A DNA stretch of 64,000 bases from Amycolatopsis circi (GCF_003385235.1 NZ_PQIA01000003.1:1-64000); one strand, 5' to 3'. Shown: positions 53,966 to 62,490, counted from the first letter of the stretch. Notes: generated from the letters alone by a model not told the origin. Numbers and translations: made by a program.

Positions 53966-54756
53966 TGAAGCAACCACGCCGCATCGCGCTCAAGGCGTTC
54001 TGCACCCTGATCGCGCTGCTTCTCGTCGCACCCGTGCTGGTGGTCGTTCCGATGGCCTTCACCAGCTCGCGCACCTTCCAGTTCCCTCCGCCCGGGTTCT
54101 CGACCCAGTGGTTCAGCGAACTCTTCTCCGATCCGGCATGGACCGATTCGTTCGTGCTCTCGCTGAAGGTGGCCGGCGTCGTCGTGGTCCTGGCCACCTC
54201 GCTGGGCACGCTGGGCGCCTTCGCGCTCGTACGGGGCCGGGGACGGTGGACGACACCGGTGTCCGCGTTCCTGATGGCCCCGATGATCGTGCCGGGCGTG
54301 ATCACCGCGATCGGCGTCTACTACGTTTTCCTGAAATGGCATCTGGCGGGATCGTTCACCGGCTTCGTCGTCGCCCACACCGCCCTCGCGATCCCGATGG
54401 TCGTGATCCCCGTGCGCGCTTCGCTGCAGGGCTTCGACCGCCGGCTCGAACGAGCGGCCGCCTCCCTAGGGGCGGGGCCCGTCGCGACTTTCTTCCACGT
54501 CACCGTGCCCCTGCTCGCGCCGGGCATCCTGACCGGCGCGCTGTTCGCCTTCCTGGTGTCCTGGGACGAAGCGATCGTCTCGCTCTTCCTCGCCAGCCCG
54601 TTCTCCCGCACCCTCCCCGTGCAGCTCTACCAGAGCGTGACCAGCTCCCTCACTCCGACGATCGCCGCGGCGTCGACCGTGATCATCGCGGTGAGCACAA
54701 CGCTTTTGGTCGTCGCCGGGATCATCGCCGTCAGAAGAGAGGCCAAGAATGCCTGA
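53965..54756 (+). CDS. ABC transporter permease 2 (PotC-like)
   Basis: 263 residues, about six membrane helices. The N-terminal FCTLIALLLVAPVLVVVPMAF and the EAA loop LERAAASLGAGPVATFFHVTVPLLAPGI are characteristic of the second permease of spermidine/putrescine-type importers. It overlaps the first permease gene by one base and the ATPase gene by 8 bp. Confidence 0.92.
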   Translation: MKQPRRIALKAFCTLIALLLVAPVLVVVPMAFTSSRTFQFPPPGFSTQWFSELFSDPAWTDSFVLSLKVAGVVVVLATSLGTLGAFALVRGRGRWTTPVSAFLMAPMIVPGVITAIGVYYVFLKWHLAGSFTGFVVAHTALAIPMVVIPVRASLQGFDRRLERAAASLGAGPVATFFHVTVPLLAPGILTGALFAFLVSWDEAIVSLFLASPFSRTLPVQLYQSVTSSLTPTIAAASTVIIAVSTTLLVVAGIIAVRREAKNA

Positions 54757-55903
54757 ACGCGTGCTCGGCGCCGCCATCGAAATCCGTGACCTGAGCAAGC
54801 GCTACGGCGAGGTCGCCGCGCTGGACAAGATCTCCCTGGATCTTCCGGCAGGCGAGTTCGTCACCCTGCTCGGGCCCAGCGGCTCCGGCAAGACCACCAC
54901 CCTCAACACGATCGCCGGCTTCCTGCAGCCCGACAGCGGTCACGTCCTGATGGACGGCAAGCCGATCGAGCAAGTGCCGCCCCACAAACGCAACATCGGC
55001 ATGGTCTTCCAGAACTATGCGCTCTTTCCCCACCTGACCGTCGCCAACAACGTCGCTTTCCCGTTGAAGCGGCGCAAGACCCCCAAGGCCGAGATTCGCG
55101 AGCGGGTGGGCCGGAGTCTCGAACTGGTCGGGCTGGGCGACCTGAGCGCGCGGTATCCGCGCGAGCTTTCCGGAGGCCAGCAGCAACGCGTGGCTCTCGC
55201 CCGCGCGCTGGTGTTCGAGCCGAGGGTGCTCCTCATGGACGAACCCCTCGGCGCGCTGGACCGCCGGCTTCGCGCCAGCCTCCAGCTGGAGTTCAAGCGG
55301 ATTCACCGCGAGCTGGGCATCACCTTCGTCTACGTGACCCACGACCAGGACGAGGCGCTGGTCATGTCCGATCGCATCGCGGTCTTCAACAACGGCTCCG
55401 TCGAACAGGTCGGCACCGCGACAGATCTCTACGAACGGCCCCGGACGCTTTTCGTCGCGGAGTTCCTCGGCGACTCGAACGTTCTCCCCGGCACGGTGGC
55501 CGACACCGGCGCCGGGCGCCTGCTGCGCGGCGACGGTTACGACCTGCGGCTGCCCGCGAACGGCTCGGTCCTGCCGCCGGGATCGTGCGGAGTCGTCACC
55601 GTCCGCCCGGAGCGCGTGCTCGTCCGGCCTGATTCGGGTACGGCGGTCTCCGTCTCCGGGACGAACGTTCTCCCGGGACGTGTCTCCCAGGTGATCTACA
55701 TGGGCGGCATCCGCCGGCTCGATCTCCGGCTCGACGCCGGGTTCTCGATGATCGCGCAGGAACAGTCGGGCAACCAGTCCGCCGTCGCCGCGGGCGACCC
55801 GGTGCTGGCGACGTGGGACCCCGAGCATTCGGTCGCGCTCCCCAATTCCGACGGTGCCGCCAAGGCAGGCGTGGTCATCGGAACCGGCGGCACAGCCGAC
55901 TGA
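54749..55903 (+). CDS. ABC transporter ATPase (PotA-like)
   Basis: 384 residues. Walker A is GPSGSGKTTTLN, the signature is LSGGQQQRVALARAL, Walker B is VLLMDEPLGALDRRLR, and the switch His is in VTHDQDEAL. The C-terminal TOBE domain (from about residue 290, FLGDSNVLPG) is typical of polyamine and iron importers. It completes the uptake system. The palindrome at 55940-55992 follows and probably ends the transcript. Confidence 0.93.
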   Translation: MPERVLGAAIEIRDLSKRYGEVAALDKISLDLPAGEFVTLLGPSGSGKTTTLNTIAGFLQPDSGHVLMDGKPIEQVPPHKRNIGMVFQNYALFPHLTVANNVAFPLKRRKTPKAEIRERVGRSLELVGLGDLSARYPRELSGGQQQRVALARALVFEPRVLLMDEPLGALDRRLRASLQLEFKRIHRELGITFVYVTHDQDEALVMSDRIAVFNNGSVEQVGTATDLYERPRTLFVAEFLGDSNVLPGTVADTGAGRLLRGDGYDLRLPANGSVLPPGSCGVVTVRPERVLVRPDSGTAVSVSGTNVLPGRVSQVIYMGGIRRLDLRLDAGFSMIAQEQSGNQSAVAAGDPVLATWDPEHSVALPNSDGAAKAGVVIGTGGTAD

Positions 55904-55939
55904 CGACTTGCGGCTCCCCCGCCGTCCAGCTGCAGGCGG

Positions 55940-55992
55940 TCCGTGAGGGGAACCCTGAGGGACTCTGAGTCCCTCAGGGTTCCCCTCACGGA
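55940..55992. repeat. 53-bp near-perfect palindrome, copy 2
   Basis: Identical to 45428-45480 over its whole length. It lies between the end of the ABC ATPase gene (rightward) and the end of the molybdoenzyme gene (leftward), with its right arm ending 3 nt from the latter's stop. Confidence 0.85.
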
Positions 55993-55995
55993 CGT

Positions 55996-58338
55996 TTAGA
56001 CCAGGCCAGCCGGACGGTCAGGCCGACGCTGCGTCACGGGCGGCTCGTACGCGCGGCTCTTCGGCGCCTCCGGAAACGCGGAGATGCGGACGAGGCAAGT
56101 CTGAGCGGAACTGGCTTGGGCGAGGCGTGAGGTCCCGAGGTCGGGGGTGAGCACGTTCGGGTTGCCCTGGAGGTCTAGTGAGCCCGGCTCGCCGGGATTT
56201 TCCGGGTCGTACCAGCCTCCGGTGGCCATCACCACGACTCCGGGCCGGACGCCGTCTGTCGTCCGGACGGCGGCCACGCACGCCCCGCGCCGGTTGCTCA
56301 CCTTCACGACGTCTCCGTCGGCGACGCCCAGCCGCCGCGCGTCCTCATGATGGATCACGATCGCTTCGCGTCCGTCGATCTTGGTCGCCATGCTGGCGGG
56401 CGTGAAGTCGACCTGGCTGTGCAGCCGTCCGCGCGGCTGGTGGCTGAGCAGATGGAAGACGTCCTGATCCGCTTGGGCTTCGGCGCTCCCCAGCCACTCC
56501 GATGGAGCCATCCACACCGCATGGCCGGGGCAGTCGTCGTAGCCGAAATCGGCGACCGTCTCGGAGTAGATCTCGATCCGGCCGGACGGCGTCGACAGCG
56601 GGTTTGCTTCGGGATTCTCGCGCAACAGCGCGAAAACGTTGGCGCCGCCGGAGAGCGGCAGTTCGACCCCGTCCTGCATCTCCCGGAACCGGTCGTACTC
56701 CGGGAGCTGGATACCGCGCCGCGCCAATCGGGCCGAGGTCTCGGCATAGAGCCGGCGGATCCAGCCGTCGGCATCGAGTCCCTCGGTGAAGGAATCGCCG
56801 AAGCCGCGGCGACTCGCGATCTCGGCGAAGGCCTGGAAATCCGTGGGCATCCGGTCCGGCGGATCCTGGATCCGCCGCAGGGGAAGGAGATGGTTGTCGC
56901 GGTTTCCGGCCGCGATGTCGTCTCGTTCGAGCGGCGTCGCCACCGGCAGGACGATGTCCGCGTGCCGCGCGACGGGAGTCCACCAGGAATCGTGCACCAC
57001 GACGGTCTCGGGCATGTTCCAGGCGCGGAGCAGCTTGTTGATGTCCTGCTGGTGGTGGAAGGGGTTTCCGCCGGCCCAATACACCAGGCGGATGTCCGGA
57101 TACGTGAGCGCTTCTCCGTCGTACTGCACCGTCGCGCCCGGGTTCAGGAGCATGTCGGAGACGCGCGCGACCGGAATGAAGTCGTCGACCGGGTTGCGGC
57201 CCTGGGGCAGGCTCGCCGCCCCCAGCGAACCCCGGTGCAGGCCGATGCCGTGGCTCAAACTCAAGCCCGCCGCGAATCCGCCGCCGGGGCGGCCCATCGA
57301 GCCGGTCATGGCCGCCAGGGTGGCACCGGCCCAATAGGGCTGCTCGCCGTAGTGCGCGCGCTGGATCGACCAGGTCAGCGAAATCACCGTGCGCCGGCCG
57401 GCACTGGCCTCGGCGAGTTCCCGGACGGTCCGGGCCGGAACGCCGGTGATGTCTTCGGCCCATTCCGGGCTCTTCGGCACTCCGTCCTGCTCGCCGAGGA
57501 CATACGAACGGAAGCGCTCGTACCCGACGCAGCAGCGGTCGAGAAAGTCGCGGTCCTCCAGGCCCGTCGAAGCCAGGTGATGAGCCATCGCCAGCATCAT
57601 GGCGGTGTCCGTCCCCGGCCGGATCGGAACCCATTCGGCCCGCAACTCCGGCGCGAGATCTTCGCGCAGCGGGCTCACCAGGACGAACCGCACGCCCGCT
57701 TCGGCACAGGCGCGCTGTGCCTCGGCCGCACTGTGCCGGCGCAAGCCGCCGTTGTTCACCCGGGCATTCTTCAGCGGTGCGCCGCCGAATCCGATGAACA
57801 GCTCGCCGTGCTCGGCGATCTCGGACCATTGCGGGCTCCAGTCGAACATCCCCGTGTCCGGCCCGCCGATCACGTGCGGGAGAACGACCTCCAGAGCACC
57901 CATGCTGTAGCTGTTGCGGGACGAGACGTAGCCGCCGTCCAGGTTCAGAAAGCGGTGGATCTGGCTCTGTGCGTGGTGGAATCGGCCGGCGCTGCCCCAA
58001 CCGTAGGAACCGCCGAAGACCGCTTGGTCGCCGTGCTCGGACCGTACTCGCGCGAGTTCCCGTGCGACGAGGTCGTAGGCCTCGTCCCACTCGACTTCGA
58101 CCATCGGCTCACCGCCGCGGCGGTTTTCCTTCAGCCGCGGCCCGTGCTCCAGCCATCCCGCCCGGACGTGCGGACGCAGGATGCGCAGCGGATGGTCGAG
58201 GGTTTCGTGGAGACCGACCGCGAGCGGCGCCCCGAAGGGGTCGTCAGGCGGTGCGCCAGTGGACTCCGCCTTCCCGTCGCGCACGGTGAAGTCGAAAGTC
58301 CCCCAGTGCGTCGTGGTGCGCCGAATCTCAGTACTCAC
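55996..58338 (-). CDS. Molybdopterin oxidoreductase of the DMSO reductase family (BisC/TorA-like)
   Basis: 780 residues from a GTG at 58338 with AAGGGGAACA upstream. There is no N-terminal Fe-S Cys motif and no Tat signal, so it is a cytoplasmic soluble enzyme like biotin sulfoxide reductase. The Mo-binding Ser lies in SRNSYSMGALEVVLPHVIGG. MGD contacts are seen in GGNPFHHQQDINKLLRAW and VVHDSWWTPVARHADIVLPV; the C-terminal MGD domain is VIHHEDARRLGVADGDVVKVSNRRG. Family members reduce S-oxides or N-oxides, or hydroxylate. In this island an N-oxide or S-oxide of the substrate is a reasonable target. Motif site 8 lies 80 nt upstream. Confidence 0.9.
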   Translation of the reverse strand: MSTEIRRTTTHWGTFDFTVRDGKAESTGAPPDDPFGAPLAVGLHETLDHPLRILRPHVRAGWLEHGPRLKENRRGGEPMVEVEWDEAYDLVARELARVRSEHGDQAVFGGSYGWGSAGRFHHAQSQIHRFLNLDGGYVSSRNSYSMGALEVVLPHVIGGPDTGMFDWSPQWSEIAEHGELFIGFGGAPLKNARVNNGGLRRHSAAEAQRACAEAGVRFVLVSPLREDLAPELRAEWVPIRPGTDTAMMLAMAHHLASTGLEDRDFLDRCCVGYERFRSYVLGEQDGVPKSPEWAEDITGVPARTVRELAEASAGRRTVISLTWSIQRAHYGEQPYWAGATLAAMTGSMGRPGGGFAAGLSLSHGIGLHRGSLGAASLPQGRNPVDDFIPVARVSDMLLNPGATVQYDGEALTYPDIRLVYWAGGNPFHHQQDINKLLRAWNMPETVVVHDSWWTPVARHADIVLPVATPLERDDIAAGNRDNHLLPLRRIQDPPDRMPTDFQAFAEIASRRGFGDSFTEGLDADGWIRRLYAETSARLARRGIQLPEYDRFREMQDGVELPLSGGANVFALLRENPEANPLSTPSGRIEIYSETVADFGYDDCPGHAVWMAPSEWLGSAEAQADQDVFHLLSHQPRGRLHSQVDFTPASMATKIDGREAIVIHHEDARRLGVADGDVVKVSNRRGACVAAVRTTDGVRPGVVVMATGGWYDPENPGEPGSLDLQGNPNVLTPDLGTSRLAQASSAQTCLVRISAFPEAPKSRAYEPPVTQRRPDRPAGLV

Positions 58339-58418
58339 AGCGTGTTCCCCTTCTCTGCGGCGGCCCCTCATCGTCCGCTCCCGCCAGCGCGAGCGGACGC
58401 CTGACCGCGGAGACTGCC

Positions 58419-58431
58419 GCCCAGCTGGGGG
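58419..58431 (-). promoter_or_regulatory. Island motif site 8 (CCCCCAGCTGGGC)
   Basis: Exact fit on the minus strand, identical to site 6. It ends 80 nt before the molybdoenzyme GTG. Confidence 0.65.
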
Positions 58432-58459
58432 AAGAGCATCACCCCACGCTGCCGTCACT

Positions 58460-58472
58460 CCCCCAGGCGGGC
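58460..58472 (+). promoter_or_regulatory. Island motif site 9 (CCCCCAGGCGGGC)
   Basis: Exact fit. It ends 84 nt before the second binding-protein GTG (58557), close to the 89 nt seen for the first binding protein. Confidence 0.63.
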
Positions 58473-58556
58473 AACCAATTTTTCGCGGGTCGCGAGCGAC
58501 CTGCCCGCCTCCCGCACGATCGCCGTTCCCTTTGAACCCCTGAACAGAGGTGGATC

Positions 58557-59636
58557 GTGAGAATCACAGCCAAATCCGCGCTCGCCGCGCTGAGCGGAGG
58601 TCTTGCGCTCGTGCTCGTCGCCGCGTGCGGGTCGTCGTCCGGCAGCGACGCCGGTTCAGCGAACGGCGACAGTCTGTCCGGCCAACGGCTCGTTTACGTG
58701 AACTACGGCGGGGACACGCTGGCTGCAGCGCAGAAGGCATGGCTCGAGCCCTTCGCGCGGAAGACGGCAGTCCAGGTCGCCACCGACTCGCCCTCCGACC
58801 CGGCCAAGGTCAAGGCGATGGTGCAGGCGGGCAACACCACCTGGGACGTCATCTGGCTCGACACCGGGAACGGGTCGCAGGGCTGCGGCTCTCTCTACGA
58901 AAAACGGGCGGACCTCGGCGTCCGCATCGGCGACATCGACCCCAAGTACGTCGCGGACGAGTGTGCCGTGCCGGTCTCGGTGGAGCAGATCGCGCTCGTC
59001 TACAACACCGCGAAATTCGGGAACAATCCGCCTGCCAAGATCACCGACTTCATGGACACCGCCAAGTACCCCGGCCAGCGGCTCATGTACAACTACGCGG
59101 CCGGCGGTCTCGAGTCGCTGCTGCTGGCGAGCGGAGTCGCGCCCGGCAAGCTTTATCCGCTGGACCTGAATCGCGCGGCGAGCACGGTCAAGACGCTGGG
59201 CAAGAACCTGACGCTGGACGCCACCCTCGCCCAAGAGTCGCAGCAGCTCGAGTCCGGGGACTTCGCCATGTGCCTGTGCTATCTCGGCCGGGCTGCCCTC
59301 TCGGCCCAGAAGGGCGCTCCGGTCAAGGTCGTCTGGAACCACAGTTTCGCCGCGTGGGCGGCCCTGTATGCGATCAAGGGATCGAAGGCCCCGAAGGCGC
59401 AAGCGGCACTGCTGAACTACATCGCGACGCCGGAAGCGCAGGCCGCGTTCACCAAGAACGTCCCTTACGGCCCCACCACTCCCAAGTCGAAACCGAAGGT
59501 GCCCGCGATCTTCGAGGAATGGCTCCCGCAGAACAACGTCGGCAAGATGGACGGCGAGGCCGCGTACAACAGCAAGTGGTGGGCACAGAACACGGAACAG
59601 GCTTTCTCTTCCTGGGCCGCGATGACTGCCGGATGA
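58557..59636 (+). CDS. ABC transporter substrate-binding lipoprotein 2 (orphan paralogue)
   Basis: 359 residues from a GTG. The lipobox is LVAAC (Cys24). It shares long runs with the binding protein at 51934-53010 (LVYVNYGGDTL, ATDSPSDPAKVKAMVQAG, MCLCYLGRAALSAQKGAPV), so the two are paralogues. It has no permease or ATPase of its own and probably feeds the nearby permease set with another or overlapping ligand. A hairpin follows the stop. Confidence 0.9.
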   Translation: MRITAKSALAALSGGLALVLVAACGSSSGSDAGSANGDSLSGQRLVYVNYGGDTLAAAQKAWLEPFARKTAVQVATDSPSDPAKVKAMVQAGNTTWDVIWLDTGNGSQGCGSLYEKRADLGVRIGDIDPKYVADECAVPVSVEQIALVYNTAKFGNNPPAKITDFMDTAKYPGQRLMYNYAAGGLESLLLASGVAPGKLYPLDLNRAASTVKTLGKNLTLDATLAQESQQLESGDFAMCLCYLGRAALSAQKGAPVKVVWNHSFAAWAALYAIKGSKAPKAQAALLNYIATPEAQAAFTKNVPYGPTTPKSKPKVPAIFEEWLPQNNVGKMDGEAAYNSKWWAQNTEQAFSSWAAMTAG

Positions 59637-59641
59637 CCTGC

Positions 59642-59682
59642 CGGACCGGGGTGTGGCCACCGGGTGGCGACGCCCCGGTCCG
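59642..59682 (+). terminator. Hairpin after binding protein 2
   Basis: Perfect 10-nt arms CGGACCGGGG / CCCCGGTCCG with a 21-nt loop, 5 nt after the stop. Confidence 0.65.
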
Positions 59683-59738
59683 TCACCGGCGCCGCACCTG
59701 CCGCATGGTCCGATCGGGGCGCGACGAACCCGTTGCTT

Positions 59739-59751
59739 CCCCCGGCTGGGT
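59739..59751 (+). promoter_or_regulatory. Island motif site 10 (CCCCCGGCTGGGT)
   Basis: Fits CCCCC[A/G]nnYGGG[C/T] and ends 55 nt before the ATG at 59807. This spacing supports that start over the in-frame GTG at 59789. Confidence 0.6.
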
Positions 59752-59806
59752 GCGGTTGGCCCGCCGCTGACGGCGTGCGCGCCCGCTCGTGCCGAACGAT
59801 GCCCCC

Positions 59807-60613
59807 ATGACCGAAGCCGCGGTGCTGACCTCGCTCGAAGACGGCGTTCTCACGATCATCCTGAACCGGCCGGCCCGACTCAACGCGCTCAATCCCGAAC
59901 TCCTGCAAGCATTCGACGAGGCCTTCGAGCAACTGGACGCGTCGACCCGGGTCGTCGTGCTGCGCGGAGCGGGCCGTGCGTTCTCTGCGGGGCACGACCT
60001 CAAATGGTCGGCCGAGCAGGCTGGCAGACCGCCGATGACCGCGGACGAACTGGCCGCCACGACGGACCGGCTGCACGAGATCACCCGCCGCATCCGGTCC
60101 TGCCCGGTTCCGGTGGTCTCCCGGGTGCATGGTTACGCGATCGGCGGCGGCGCCGAGATCGCGCTGAGCGGCGACCTGGTGATCGCGGGCAGTTCCGCGG
60201 TGTTCCGTTTCACCGAGACCGCCGTCGGGCTCGTCGTCACGAACAGCTTCACCGCGGTGCTGCCGCGTACCGCCGGACCGGTCGTCGCGAAGGAGATCAT
60301 CCTGCTCGGCGAGCCCTTCGACGGCGCGCAAGCCCAGACGTGGGGGCTGGTCAACCGGGTCGTCGACGACGCCGAACTGGATGCCGAGGTCGCCCGCGTC
60401 GTCACCGTCCTGAAGCGCAAGTCGCCTACCGCGCTACGGCTGGCCAAGAACCTGCTCGACCAGGCCTGGGACGGCACCACCGAGGAGATCATGCGCCGCG
60501 AGACGCTCGCGAGCGTCGAGGCGTCCCAGGGACCCGATTCCACAGAAGCCGCCGCGGCCTTCGCCGAAGGTCGCGAGCCGCAGTTCACCGTCCACGAGAA
60601 CACGAGGAGCTGA
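59807..60613 (+). CDS. Enoyl-CoA hydratase/isomerase
   Basis: 268 residues: VLTIILNRPARLNALNPELL, VVVLRGAGRAFSAGHDLKWS, SRVHGYAIGGGAEIALSGDLVIAG and TETAVGLVVTNSFTAVLPRTAG. The crotonase oxyanion hole is intact, but neither catalytic Glu of a hydratase is in its usual place (VTNSF), so it may be an isomerase, lyase or hydrolase instead. The start is ATG 59807 rather than GTG 59789; neither has a clear ribosome-binding site. It is followed 5 nt later by the aminotransferase gene. Confidence 0.86.
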   Translation: MTEAAVLTSLEDGVLTIILNRPARLNALNPELLQAFDEAFEQLDASTRVVVLRGAGRAFSAGHDLKWSAEQAGRPPMTADELAATTDRLHEITRRIRSCPVPVVSRVHGYAIGGGAEIALSGDLVIAGSSAVFRFTETAVGLVVTNSFTAVLPRTAGPVVAKEIILLGEPFDGAQAQTWGLVNRVVDDAELDAEVARVVTVLKRKSPTALRLAKNLLDQAWDGTTEEIMRRETLASVEASQGPDSTEAAAAFAEGREPQFTVHENTRS

Positions 60614-60618
60614 TTGAG

Positions 60619-62016
60619 ATGGCTGAGTCGCCGGAGGTGGCCTATGCCCCGCTCGAGGCCGAAGGAGAGTGGGGTCGCGCGTTCAACTACCACGCACTCG
60701 ACGTCGAAGTGGAGCGAGCCGAGGGCGTCTTTATCTACGACACCAAGGGAAACCGGTACTACGACATTTCCGGCGGGCCGATGGCCGTCAACCTCGGGCA
60801 CGGGCATCCGAAGATGCGCGAGGCGATCGTCGAGCAGTTCGACCGGTACTGCTTCGTGCACCCGACGCTGGCCAACCGGCGCCGGATCGACCTCGGCGAG
60901 GCCATCGCCGAGATCACGCCGGAGGGGCACAACAGCAGCTTCCTCGTGTCGGGCGGCTCGGAGGCCGTCGAGACCGCGCTGAAACTCGCCCGGCAGTACC
61001 ACGTGGCCACGGGAAACCCGGGCAAGCACAAGATCGTCAGCTGCTACGAGTCCTACCACGGGATGACCCTGGCGACGATGGCGCTGTCGGGCCACCCCGG
61101 GACACTGCGGCACTACGACCCGATGATCCAGCACTGGCCGAAAATCCATCAGTACAGCGACGCACGCCGCCCCGAGGGCGTCAGCCGGGACGACTGGGCA
61201 CTGAGCTGCGCGCGCGACTTGGAGCGCCTCATCGCGTTCGAAGGAGCCCCGACCATCGCCGCCTTCATCGCCACCCCGCACGGCTGCGGCTCCGATTACG
61301 GCGTCGTCGCGCCCGCACTGTACTGGCGGGAAGTGCGCCGCATCTGCGACGAGAACAACGTGCTGTTCATCGACGACGAGGTCGTCACCGGATTCGGCCG
61401 CACCGGCGAATGGTTCGGCATCGACCACCACGGCGTCGTGCCGGACCTCATGACCTTCGCGAAAGGCATTTCGTCGGCGAATGTCCCCCTCGGCGCGGTC
61501 TCCGTCCACGACCGGGTCAACGAGCCCTTCGTCAATGGCGTGGGCTTCGTCCACGGATTCACCAACGGCGGGAACGCACTGGCGTGCGCGGCCGGTGTCG
61601 CGACGATCGACATCATCAAGGCGGAGGGCCTGCTCGACAACTGCCGGGCCCGGAGCGCGCAATTGTTCGCCCTTCGCGAGAGTCTGCTGGCTCATCCGTC
61701 TGTGGCGGACGTCCGCGGGTGGGGCCTCTTCATGGTCCTCGAACTGGTCGGACCTGACGGGCGGACTTACTTCCCGAGGAATGCCTCCGCCGAACAACGC
61801 TTCCAGCAGGTGGGCCTCGCGAACGGCCTCGTCTTCTACTCGGCGCTGTACGGAAACCGGCGCGCCATGGGCGAACGCGGCCTTCCGATGTGGATCTCGC
61901 CGCCGCTGACCATCACCGAGGCGGAACTCGACGACATGGCCGCGCGCCTCGACGACACGCTGACCGACTGGGAACAGCTGATGGGCTTCCCGCCGGATGG
62001 AGAGGAACGCCCCTGA
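60619..62016 (+). CDS. Class-III (omega) aminotransferase
   Basis: 465 residues, fold-type I PLP enzyme. Gly-rich SGGSEAVETALKLAR binds the phosphate, D253 in NNVLFIDDEVVTGFGRTG pairs with the pyridine N, and Lys282 in DLMTFAKGISSANVPLGA forms the Schiff base. The length and FTNGGNALACAAG segment are typical of omega-amino acid/polyamine transaminases. GAGGAG lies before the ATG. It would remove or add an amino group at a terminal carbon, consistent with an amine-degrading or amine-remodelling pathway. Confidence 0.92.
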   Translation: MAESPEVAYAPLEAEGEWGRAFNYHALDVEVERAEGVFIYDTKGNRYYDISGGPMAVNLGHGHPKMREAIVEQFDRYCFVHPTLANRRRIDLGEAIAEITPEGHNSSFLVSGGSEAVETALKLARQYHVATGNPGKHKIVSCYESYHGMTLATMALSGHPGTLRHYDPMIQHWPKIHQYSDARRPEGVSRDDWALSCARDLERLIAFEGAPTIAAFIATPHGCGSDYGVVAPALYWREVRRICDENNVLFIDDEVVTGFGRTGEWFGIDHHGVVPDLMTFAKGISSANVPLGAVSVHDRVNEPFVNGVGFVHGFTNGGNALACAAGVATIDIIKAEGLLDNCRARSAQLFALRESLLAHPSVADVRGWGLFMVLELVGPDGRTYFPRNASAEQRFQQVGLANGLVFYSALYGNRRAMGERGLPMWISPPLTITEAELDDMAARLDDTLTDWEQLMGFPPDGEERP

Positions 62017-62310
62017 CGAAGAAGGGCAAGGAGGCCAGCACGCGTCGAGCGGGCACCGTGTCCGGACTCGAATTCCCGCTCGTCCGCACGTCCGCGGCCA
62101 GAAGCGGATCGACCCCGGCCCTCGCCCGCCCGGAGCGCTGCTGCGTGGCACCGCCACCTCGATGACCTCCACGCGCGGTGGCCGCGCATGCGCGGGGCAA
62201 GGGCGCATGGATGCTGGTTCGGGCGCGGCCGCACTCACGCGCCCGAACCGGCATTGCGCGTCCATAGTGGTCGTCGCCGCGGGGAACGGTCCGGCGCGCG
62301 CCGGGAAACG

Positions 62311-62323
62311 GCCCGGTTGGGGG
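62311..62323 (-). promoter_or_regulatory. Island motif site 11 (CCCCCAACCGGGC)
   Basis: Exact fit on the minus strand. 45-55 nt to its left there is no convincing protein start, so it may be a second operator for the SDR gene or drive a short non-coding transcript. Confidence 0.5.
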
Positions 62324-62422
62324 AAGTTCCGCCGCGGAACGGGCTCTCCCGTCCCCGCCGCCGTCCGGCACCGTGCCGCCTTCCGCCGCGCGGCGGAAGC
62401 GCCGGGACAACCGGCGACGCAT

Positions 62423-62435
62423 CACCCAGCTGGGC
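62423..62435 (+). promoter_or_regulatory. Island motif site 12 (CACCCAGCTGGGC)
   Basis: One mismatch in the C-run. It ends 55 nt before the SDR ATG at 62491. Confidence 0.58.
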
Positions 62436-62490
62436 AGGATTCTTTCGCTCCAACGGCATCTGCGGCCCGTTGGCGGGGAGCCTCCCGTCT

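Larger units (their letters stand above)
62017..62490. other. 474-bp gap with two island motif copies
   Basis: No protein-coding gene is convincing here. Motif copies lie at 62311-62323 (minus orientation) and 62423-62435. The second serves the downstream SDR. The first points leftward to no evident gene. Confidence 0.5.

Noticed and set aside
60133..62265. 710-residue open frame on the minus strand
   Set aside because: It is antisense to the well-supported aminotransferase and hydratase genes, and its product has the Arg/Val/Asp-rich composition of a high-GC shadow frame.
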